Of a stretch of DNA of 34,923 nucleotides, positions 29,916-34,923 are shown piece by piece. A model generated the notes under the pieces. The model did no database searches. It had not been told where the DNA came from and saw nothing but the letters and a program-made list of their open reading frames with translations. Source of the stretch: JAHJRN01 sp043805355 (lineage in GTDB: Bacteria > Patescibacteriota > Patescibacteriia > 2-12-FULL-60-25). The stretch spans positions 1 through 34,923 of the forward strand of contig JAZDIB010000051.1 of NCBI GenBank assembly GCA_043805355.1. Direction: 5' to 3'. Both the position numbers and the translations under genes were made by a program. Numbering within the stretch: the stretch's first letter is position 1; each line of letters begins with the position of its first letter.

Positions 29916-30476
29916 TCATCCTCGGATGAAATCGGCGACGCCGTCCTTGCGGCGATGCATCCGCTCGGCCGCGAGCGCGAAGTCGTGCGCGTCGTCGTAC
30001 GCCATGCCTTTGGACATGCGTTCGCGTTCGTCGAGCTCGTGGATGAGCGTGTAGCGCGTCTCCTTCGGGTCCTGCCGGTCGTCGATCCAGACCTCGTTCT
30101 TCGGGATGTACGGATAGACGAGGTCGTGGCCGCCGAGGAGGAAATACGGGTCCAGGCCCGCGCGCACCGTCGCGCCGTCGACGTAGACGATCTTGATGGT
30201 CCCCTTGCGCGCCGTCTTCGTCACCTTGACCTTGGTCGTTTTCGGGACCGTCAGCGTCTTCTTGGCCTTCTCGCGGATGAGGCGGAACGGCTTGCCGCGC
30301 ATGGATCTCTCGAGTTTCCAGAGCGCCACGAAGAGCGGTTTCTCGTCCTTCAGCCGCTTGTCGATCCACAGCTCCCCGAGCGGGATATACGTGTAATCCG
30401 CGTGGGTGCCGACCCCGCTGAAGTCCGTATCGATCGTATTGCGGATTCGGGCCGCGTCCACGTACTTGACGTTCAT
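29916..30476 (-). CDS. Duplicated-domain protein with a HELDE motif
   Basis: The 186-residue product contains two related halves: about 1-60 (YVDAARIRNTIDTDFSGVG ... YIPLGELWIDKRLK ... ALWKLERSM) and about 97-180 (YVDGATVRAGLDPYFLLGG ... YIPKNEVWIDDRQ ... LIHELDERERM ... YDDAHDFALAAE). The second adds a HELDE segment in the place where the first has WKLER, with more conserved acid and His residues after it. HELDE is not the HExxH of metallopeptidases, so I do not call it one. A basic linker (KTTKVKVTKTARK) separates the halves. I do not recognise the family by name. Its promoter suggests a leaderless message and it precedes the C39-like gene by 1 nt. Confidence 0.75.
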   Translation of the reverse strand: MNVKYVDAARIRNTIDTDFSGVGTHADYTYIPLGELWIDKRLKDEKPLFVALWKLERSMRGKPFRLIREKAKKTLTVPKTTKVKVTKTARKGTIKIVYVDGATVRAGLDPYFLLGGHDLVYPYIPKNEVWIDDRQDPKETRYTLIHELDERERMSKGMAYDDAHDFALAAERMHRRKDGVADFIRG

Positions 30477-30483
30477 GCCCCGC

Positions 30484-30512
30484 ATCATAAAACGCCCGCA
30501 GATGCTTGACAA
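30484..30512 (-). promoter_or_regulatory. Promoter of the duplicated-domain/C39 pair
   Basis: Minus strand TTGTCA (30512-30507), 17-nt spacer, TATGAT (30489-30484), 7 nt before the ATG at 30476, so leaderless. Its -35 lies on top of the -35 of the divergent promoter. Confidence 0.65.
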
Positions 30513-30534
30513 ACCTCGAAATATGCGGTACATG
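30506..30534 (+). promoter_or_regulatory. Promoter of the WG-repeat gene
   Basis: TTGACA (30506-30511), 17-nt spacer, TACATG (30529-30534). The -35 shares five bases with the opposite-strand promoter at 30507-30512. Confidence 0.65.
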
Positions 30535-30549
30535 CCATACATCGGCATG
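30531..30549. promoter_or_regulatory. Operator-like inverted repeat at the WG-repeat promoter
   Basis: CATGCC and GGCATG arms around a 7-nt centre, overlapping the -10 and the start site. It carries CCATAC and ATCGGCATGG, which match the helicase operator half-sites (CCATAC and ATCGGTATGG). Confidence 0.5.
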
Positions 30550-30627
30550 GGGCCGATTCTCGACGCATGAAGGCCGCGGAGTGCCCGCCTGTCGGGTTCG
30601 AGATTATCGGACAAGGAGATTCGCACC

Positions 30628-31095
30628 GTGAAAACTAGCCCAAAAGCCGAGATACTCGTCGGACGAATTCCAAGGGGTGCCTATAACAGAGACCCCCTCT
30701 CCCTCGTCGACGGAAAGCCGCTTTTTCTCACCGGGCGCGATGATAAGGAGTTCATCGTCTGGGGTGAGGAAGAAGGTAAGATGTACGACGGCATCGTGCA
30801 CCTCTCTCTCGCCGACGGCAGACCACTTTATCTCGCTATGCTCAATCGGAAGTGGTTCGTTGTCTGGGGCGTCGTGGAGGGAAAAAAGTACGTCAGCGTC
30901 AAGTGTCATTCCATTGTTGGCGGCAAACCACTCTACATCGCTAAAGACGATGATAAGCAGTTCATCGTCTGGGGTGAGGAAGAGTACAAAGCTTACGACG
31001 AAGTCTTCAGCCTTGAAGCAAAGGATGGCGTGATAACCTACGGCGCACGCAAGGGCCGTCGCATCTACCGCGTGACGCGCACCATCTCGGCCTGA
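30628..31095 (+). CDS. Three-repeat WG protein, 155 aa
   Basis: The product starts at GTG 30628 with AAGGAG 9 nt upstream. It contains three copies of a 35-36 residue unit beginning G(K/R)PL(F/Y) and containing (F/Y)(I/V)VWG followed by (E/V)EEGKxY or VEGKKY (about 28-63, 64-98 and 99-134). The repeats resemble the VWGxxEGKKYD units I recall from Patescibacteria beta-propeller proteins. Three units are too few for a full propeller, so it may need partners. No signal peptide is seen. It has its own strong promoter with a possible operator, a leader of about 85 nt and a terminator. Confidence 0.75.
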   Translation: MKTSPKAEILVGRIPRGAYNRDPLSLVDGKPLFLTGRDDKEFIVWGEEEGKMYDGIVHLSLADGRPLYLAMLNRKWFVVWGVVEGKKYVSVKCHSIVGGKPLYIAKDDDKQFIVWGEEEYKAYDEVFSLEAKDGVITYGARKGRRIYRVTRTISA

Positions 31096-31105
31096 CGGCC
31101 GCCTC

Positions 31106-31140
31106 CTCCCCGCTTCGGCACTTGCCGGGGCGGGGAGTTT
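31106..31140 (+). terminator. Terminator of the WG-repeat gene
   Basis: An 8-bp outer stem (31106-31113 with 31130-31137), with an inner CGGC/GCCG stem (31116-31127), then TTT AATTG. Confidence 0.75.
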
Positions 31141-31147
31141 AATTGTT

Positions 31148-31231
31148 GTCATTCCCGCGTAGGCGGGAATCCAGAATGCCCGAACGTCACTATATTTCGA
31201 GGAAATGGGTTCCCGCCTGCGCGGGAATGAC
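31148..31231. repeat. 84-bp palindromic element related to the 72-bp family
   Basis: Starts GTCATTCCCGCG and ends CGCGGGAATGAC, with GGCGGGAATCC and GGTTCCCGCC inside. The end arms match those of the 72-bp elements; the centre differs. Intergenic, just after the terminator. Confidence 0.88.
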
Positions 31232-31259
31232 AGAAAGAGAAGACGGTGGAGAAAGCTGG

Positions 31260-32021
31260 TCAACGCGAGGAGGAGAATCGGTCAGTTATGAATGTCCAGG
31301 GGAAGACGATGACCGCATCCAAGATTCGCCTCCACCGTCTCGGTTCGCGGAGCAGGCGCCAGAGCCACGCCAGTCCGAGAGCGCGCCGGAAGGCCGGGGC
31401 GGGTTTCGCGGTGCCGGACCAGTAGTCGAAGGTGCCGCCGACGCCGACCGCGACCTTCACGCTCGGGAGCGTATCGACATAGCGGCGGATCCATTCCTCC
31501 TGCTTGGGATGCCCGAAGGCGACGAGGAGCAGGTCGGGCGCGTTCATGGTGAGGCGGTGCAGGGCTTCGTCGCTCGCGACGTCGCCGGCGCCGGTCTTGT
31601 CGATGGCGCCTCCCTGCTCCGCGACGAGGCGAAGTTTCGGATGCTGTTTGCGCAGTTTCCATGCGACCTTGTCCGCGATACCCTCCTTCGCGCCGACAAG
31701 CGCGACGCCCCATCCCCTCTCCTCCGCGAGCGCGACGAGCCGTTCCGAGAGGTCCACGCCGGTCATACGCTTCGGCGACGCGCCGCTAAGCCAACCGACG
31801 AGCTTAAGGCCGAAACCGTCCACGAGGCGCAGGTCCGCCTGGCGGAGCGTCTGCCAATAGCCGGCGTCGCGTTTGGCCGCGAGCATGATCTCCGGGTTCG
31901 CGGTGACGATCCACGTCTTGGTGCCGTGCAGGATGGCCTCATCGATGCGAGAGAGCGTCCCACGCCAATCAAGCCCGTGGATGACGAGCCCGAAACACTC
32001 GAACGTCATGCGATCGTCCAT
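31260..32021 (-). CDS. WecG/TagA/CpsF-family glycosyltransferase
   Basis: The 253-residue product has the family order: FGLVIHGLDWRGTLSRID, WIVTANPEIMLAAKRD (the Asn-Pro-Glu sequence is typical), DLRLVDGFGL, RMTGVDL, VALVGAKEG and LLVAFGHPKQEEWI, then GVGGTFDYWSGTAKPAP near the end. Such enzymes transfer an N-acetylmannosaminyl-type sugar to a lipid-linked acceptor in wall or capsule polymer synthesis. The exact sugar is not fixed. The start at 32021 is 9 nt after the thpR stop, so the two are co-transcribed. The frame is open upstream to 32219 but that part overlaps thpR. Confidence 0.92.
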   Translation of the reverse strand: MDDRMTFECFGLVIHGLDWRGTLSRIDEAILHGTKTWIVTANPEIMLAAKRDAGYWQTLRQADLRLVDGFGLKLVGWLSGASPKRMTGVDLSERLVALAEERGWGVALVGAKEGIADKVAWKLRKQHPKLRLVAEQGGAIDKTGAGDVASDEALHRLTMNAPDLLLVAFGHPKQEEWIRRYVDTLPSVKVAVGVGGTFDYWSGTAKPAPAFRRALGLAWLWRLLREPRRWRRILDAVIVFPWTFITDRFSSSR

Positions 32022-32029
32022 ATCTTCCG

Positions 32030-32587
32030 TCAGCGACGCAGGTCGGATGCGTTCAGCGGGAACACGCGGACATCGGTGTAGACGGAGCCGTCCTTGGTGA
32101 GCTCGCTCTTCACGAGCGAGATGTCCGTGGGGATCCACTCGAAGGGGTCGAACGACCGGTCCCACGCCGGGAGCAGTTTTCCCTTCCGCGACCGACCGAG
32201 GGAGATGTGCGGGATCCACGGCTTGCGGTCGATGCCGGGCGAGGCGACGGAGACGAGGTCACGCAAACGGTCCGTGAACGCCATCCATCGGTCGCTCGGT
32301 TCCGGTTCGGCGCGGACGATGAGGTATCCGGGTTTCTTGTGCGGGAACGTGTCGAATCCCGTAAGCCGAAAAGAACCCCCTGGAGGGCGTTCGGCGGCTT
32401 TCTCGAGGAGGTGCTCAAGGACGGGAACCTGCGTCTCGTCCACTTCGCCCAGGAACGCGAGCGTGCAATGCCAATTTTCCGGGGCCGTAGGCCTGAAATC
32501 CTTCGGTCGGTCCTCGCAGACGTCCCAAACGGCCTGGATCCGCTCACGGACGGCTTTCGGGACCGGAATGCCAACGAAAACGCGCAT
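32030..32587 (-). CDS. thpR: RNA 2',3'-cyclic phosphodiesterase ThpR
   Basis: The 185-residue product is a two-His (2H) phosphoesterase: His40-Cys-Thr42 (WHCTLAFLGEVD) and His127-Ile-Ser129 (WIPHISLGRS). The first is the standard HxT and the second has Ser in place of Thr, which is common. It opens cyclic phosphates at RNA ends. The ATG follows a TTGCCC-N16-TATAAT promoter by 5 nt, so the message is probably leaderless; the promoter lies in the 3' end of atpC. The tagA-type gene follows 9 nt downstream. Confidence 0.93.
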   Translation of the reverse strand: MRVFVGIPVPKAVRERIQAVWDVCEDRPKDFRPTAPENWHCTLAFLGEVDETQVPVLEHLLEKAAERPPGGSFRLTGFDTFPHKKPGYLIVRAEPEPSDRWMAFTDRLRDLVSVASPGIDRKPWIPHISLGRSRKGKLLPAWDRSFDPFEWIPTDISLVKSELTKDGSVYTDVRVFPLNASDLRR

Positions 32588-32592
32588 GATTC

Positions 32593-32620
32593 ATTATACA
32601 GGGTTCTCGTCAGGGGGCAA
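32593..32620 (-). promoter_or_regulatory. thpR promoter inside the end of atpC
   Basis: Minus strand TTGCCC (32620-32615), 16-nt spacer, TATAAT (32598-32593), and 5 nt to the ATG at 32587. It overlaps the atpC stop codon. Confidence 0.6.
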
Positions 32621-33061
32621 AATGGCCGCGTCAAGCGTCGGAACGTGCTTCATGGCGCGCATCTTCCGGGCCACCTTGGACCGCGCCAGCTCGCGTTCGA
32701 GCGAAGCGGCAGCCAAAACGTAGGCCGACTCGTCGGTCCGTACGGTCTCCTTCATGACGGCCTCGGCGCGGGCCGTGGCCTGTTCGATGGCCTCCAGGTC
32801 GAGCTCGACGCCGCGTTCCGCCGTGTCCGCCAAGACGCGCACGCGGTTGTCCGCGCCGATCTGGATGAACCCGCCCGAGACGGCCACGTCCTCCTCTTCC
32901 TTCCCCCGCGTGAGGTGCGCTACGCCCGGCACGAGCTCCGCGACGAGCGCCGCATGGTGCGGAAGGATCGTGATCTCGCCCTCCTTCGTCGGGAGCGTGA
33001 TCTTGTCGACCTCCGTCCTGAACACGACACGTTCCGGAGTCACCAGTTCGAATTTGATCAT
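32594..33061 (-). CDS. atpC: ATP synthase epsilon subunit
   Basis: The 155-residue product has the N-terminal beta-sandwich (FELVTPERVVFRTEVDKITLPTKEGEITILPHHAALVAELVPG) and the C-terminal two-helix part (LDLEAIEQATARAEAV). It lies in the F1 central stalk and couples rotation and inhibition. Homologues are about 130-140 residues; about 20 extra residues here are at the C terminus (KHVPTLDAAILPPDENPV). It is downstream of atpD, but the gap of 99 nt is unusually long because a 72-bp palindromic element lies in it. Confidence 0.94.
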   Translation of the reverse strand: MIKFELVTPERVVFRTEVDKITLPTKEGEITILPHHAALVAELVPGVAHLTRGKEEEDVAVSGGFIQIGADNRVRVLADTAERGVELDLEAIEQATARAEAVMKETVRTDESAYVLAAASLERELARSKVARKMRAMKHVPTLDAAILPPDENPV

Positions 33062-33072
33062 ACGGTATCAGT

Positions 33073-33144
33073 GTCATTCCCGCGGAGGCGACGTGCCGAC
33101 GGCGGGAACCCCTCCGGAGGGATTCCTGCCTCCGCAGGAACGAC
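33073..33144. repeat. 72-bp palindromic element, copy 3, between atpD and atpC
   Basis: Starts GTCATTCC and ends GGAACGAC, 72 bp. Its minus-strand reading is open for 24 codons (V-V-P-A-E-A-G ... L-R-G-N-D). Without it the atpD-atpC gap would be 27 nt. Confidence 0.92.
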
Positions 33145-33160
33145 AGGGAAAAAAGTCATG

Positions 33161-34528
33161 TTATGCAATGACTTCGTCGATGCCTCCACGCATGTAGAAC
33201 GCCTGTTCCGGCTTGTCGTCGTGTTTGCCTGCGAGGATCTCCTCGAAGCTGCGGATCGTCTCCTCAAGCGTGACGAACTTGCCGGCGTGACCCGTGAAGA
33301 CCTCGGCGACGTGGAACGGCTGGGACAGGAATTTCTGGACCTTGCGGGCGCGGGCTACGGTGAGCCGGTCCTCCTCGGAGAGCTCTTCCATGCCGAGGAT
33401 GGCGATGATTTCCTGCAGGTCCTTGTAGCGCTGAAGCACGCGTTGGACGCCGCGGGCGACGTCATAGTGGCGCTGGCCTACGATCTCGGGGTCGAGGATG
33501 GTCGAGGACGAGTCGAGCGGGTCCACGGCCGGGTAGATGCCGAGCTCCGAGAGCGAGCGCGCGAGCACCACGGTCGAGTCCAGGTGGGAGAAGGTCGTGG
33601 CCGGGGCCGGGTCCGTCAGGTCGTCCGCCGGCACGTACACGGCCTGCACCGACGTGATGGAGCCCTTCGAGGTCGAGGTGATGCGCTCCTGCATGGCGCC
33701 CATCTCGGTCGCGAGGGTCGGCTGATAGCCCACGGCCGACGGGATGCGGCCGAGCAGGGCCGAGAGCTCGGAGCCCGCTTGCGTGAACCGGAAGATGTTG
33801 TCGATGAAGAGCAGCACGTCCTGATGTTCCTCGTCGCGGAAGTACTCGGCCATGGTGAGGCCGGTCAGGGCGACGCGCGCGCGGGCTCCCGGCGGTTCGT
33901 TCATCTGGCCGAACACGAGCGCGGTCTTCTCGAGCACGCCGGATCCCGCCATCTCGCGATAGAGGTCGTTGCCTTCGCGTGACCGTTCGCCGACGCCCGT
34001 GAACACCGAGTAACCGCCGTGTTCGCTCGCGACGTTGCGGATAAGCTCTTGGATGACGACGGTCTTGCCCACGCCGGCGCCGCCGAAGAGTCCGACCTTG
34101 CCGCCCTTCAGGAACGGGCAGATGAGGTCGATGACCTTGATGCCGGTCTCGAGGATCTCCGCCTTGGTGGACTGGTCCTTGAACGGCGGAGGCAGGCGGT
34201 GGATGGGGAGCGAGACCTTGGCCTTCGCGTCGCCCTTGCCGTCGATGGGCAAACCGGTGACGCCGAACATGCGTCCGAGCGTCTCGCGTCCGACTGGGAC
34301 CGTGATGGGCGCGCCCTGGTCCTCGACCTTCATGCCGCGCTTGAGGCCGTCGGTGGACGACATGGCCACGGTGCGGACGTCCCCGCCGCCGAGGTGCTGG
34401 GCGACCTCAAGGACGAGCGTCTCGCCGCCGTTCTCGACATGCAGGGCGTTCAGGATGTCCGGCGGGTCCCCCTCGAAGGTCGCGTCCACGACCGGTCCGA
34501 TGACTTGGGTGATGATTCCGTGTTTCAT
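33161..34528 (-). CDS. atpD: ATP synthase beta subunit
   Basis: The 455-residue product has the catalytic subunit motifs: Walker A GGAGVGKT (149-156), GERSREGNDLYREM, VFGQMNEPPGARARVALTGLTMAEYFRD, LLFIDNIFRFTQAGSE and the ALLGRIPSAVGYQPTLATEMG region. It forms the ATP-binding sites of F1 with alpha. It lies between atpG and atpC; atpA is expected beyond the window on the same strand. The N terminus (MKHGIITQVIGPVVDATF) matches the family, so the start at 34528 is secure. Confidence 0.97.
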   Translation of the reverse strand: MKHGIITQVIGPVVDATFEGDPPDILNALHVENGGETLVLEVAQHLGGGDVRTVAMSSTDGLKRGMKVEDQGAPITVPVGRETLGRMFGVTGLPIDGKGDAKAKVSLPIHRLPPPFKDQSTKAEILETGIKVIDLICPFLKGGKVGLFGGAGVGKTVVIQELIRNVASEHGGYSVFTGVGERSREGNDLYREMAGSGVLEKTALVFGQMNEPPGARARVALTGLTMAEYFRDEEHQDVLLFIDNIFRFTQAGSELSALLGRIPSAVGYQPTLATEMGAMQERITSTSKGSITSVQAVYVPADDLTDPAPATTFSHLDSTVVLARSLSELGIYPAVDPLDSSSTILDPEIVGQRHYDVARGVQRVLQRYKDLQEIIAILGMEELSEEDRLTVARARKVQKFLSQPFHVAEVFTGHAGKFVTLEETIRSFEEILAGKHDDKPEQAFYMRGGIDEVIA

Positions 34529-34543
34529 ATGCGTAGGAGTGGT

Positions 34544-34923
34544 CTATTCAAGGGCTGCTTTACCTGCCGAGATCTCCGAGATCTCCCGGGTGATGCCAGC
34601 TTGGCGTGCCTGGTTGTAGGAGAACGTGAGGTCGTCCAGGATGCCGGTCGCGTTGTCCGTGGCGCTGCGCATCGTCATCATGCGGCTGGAGTGCTCCGAC
34701 GCGGACGATTCGAGCAGGGCCTGGTAGATGCGCGTCTCGAGCAGGCGCGGCAGGAGCCGGTCCAGGACCTCGCGGGGATTCGGCTCGAAGATGGCGCCCG
34801 CCTCGGCATCCCCTCCCGCCTCCGCGTCGACGGCCGTCGTGAGTTCGTCCTCCGGGATGATGGGCAGGAGCTGCGCCACGGTCGGGACCTGGGAGATGGC
34901 GCTGCGGAAATCCGTGTACATGA
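34544..34923 (-). CDS. atpG: ATP synthase gamma subunit, C-terminal part only
   Basis: The frame runs off the end of the window. The visible 125 residues are the C terminus of gamma: YTDFRSAISQVPTV, then ESSASEHSSRMMTMRSATDNATGILDDLTFSYNQARQAGITREISEISAGKAAL. The last segment is the long helix that rotates inside the alpha/beta ring. An acidic stretch (TTAVDAEAGGDAEAGAI) lies in the variable loop. The Met at 34921 is internal, not the start. It ends 15 nt before atpD. Confidence 0.93.
   Translation of the reverse strand, partial: MYTDFRSAISQVPTVAQLLPIIPEDELTTAVDAEAGGDAEAGAIFEPNPREVLDRLLPRLLETRIYQALLESSASEHSSRMMTMRSATDNATGILDDLTFSYNQARQAGITREISEISAGKAALE

Noticed and set aside
30330..30420. 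HELDE protein as a zinc metallopeptidase
   Set aside because: The motif is HELDE, not HExxH, and only one half of the duplicated protein carries it.
30604..31263. A 219-codon minus-strand frame with FPRRREP and FWIPAYAGMT phrases
   Set aside because: These phrases are the translation of the 84-bp palindromic element, and the rest is antisense to the WG-repeat gene.
1..34923. CRISPR array, prophage or transposase gene
   Set aside because: No regularly spaced direct repeats, no cas, integrase, transposase or phage structural genes were found on either strand.

Overview
The window reads as a GC-rich chromosomal segment of a Patescibacteria/CPR-type bacterium, perhaps Uhrbacteria-like. This placement rests on recalled gene content: double CxxC zinc-ribbon protein, DUF5671-type membrane protein next to a pilin-like protein, many small membrane-anchored proteins, GIY-YIG mini-nuclease, and a short RpoD behind dnaG. 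No marker gene fixes the lineage. Coding density is high and no stretch over 300 bases lacks a gene.

Layout. 1-5 kb: two small lipoproteins, a three-TM membrane protein, a secreted helical protein, an ECF sigma factor broken by a one-base frameshift with a membrane partner, and an L,D-transpeptidase carrying FG-GAP-like repeats. 5-12 kb: small DUF1059-like protein, CBS-pair protein, Kef-type antiporter, cupin, Nudix, GreA, two tiny ferritin-like helical proteins, cold-shock protein, TspO, zinc-ribbon protein, a lipoprotein and an Imm5-like gene broken in a G-run. 12-19 kb: tRNA-Asn with a GIY-YIG gene wedged between it and a broken copy of its own 5' half, then an operon dnaG-rpoD-znuA-znuC-znuB on the minus strand. 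19-27 kb: two unknown genes, UvrB, DUF5671 plus pilin-like pair, Dus, and gltX with an EnvC-like M23 protein. 27-31 kb: an accessory block with an SF2 helicase fused to a sigma region-4-like HTH, a C39-like peptidase, a duplicated-domain protein and a three-repeat WG protein. 31-35 kb: TagA-type glycosyltransferase, ThpR, and ATP synthase epsilon, beta and the end of gamma.

Three observations stand out. First, a 72-bp palindromic element is present three times. One copy lies exactly codon-phased inside dnaG and adds 24 residues; the other two also read open in the same phase, and the palindrome arms covary. Second, a GIY-YIG gene ends inside the 5' end of tRNA-Asn, and a 30-nt copy of the tRNA 5' half, split by a perfect 20-bp palindrome, sits on its other side behind what looks like the original tRNA promoter. 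Third, many genes have a sigma-70-type -10 box 5-9 nt before the ATG and are probably leaderless, while some accessory genes instead use a TTGACA-N17 promoter and a Shine-Dalgarno. Two of these share an operator-like palindrome at the start site.

All family names are from memory of motifs; no database search was run.
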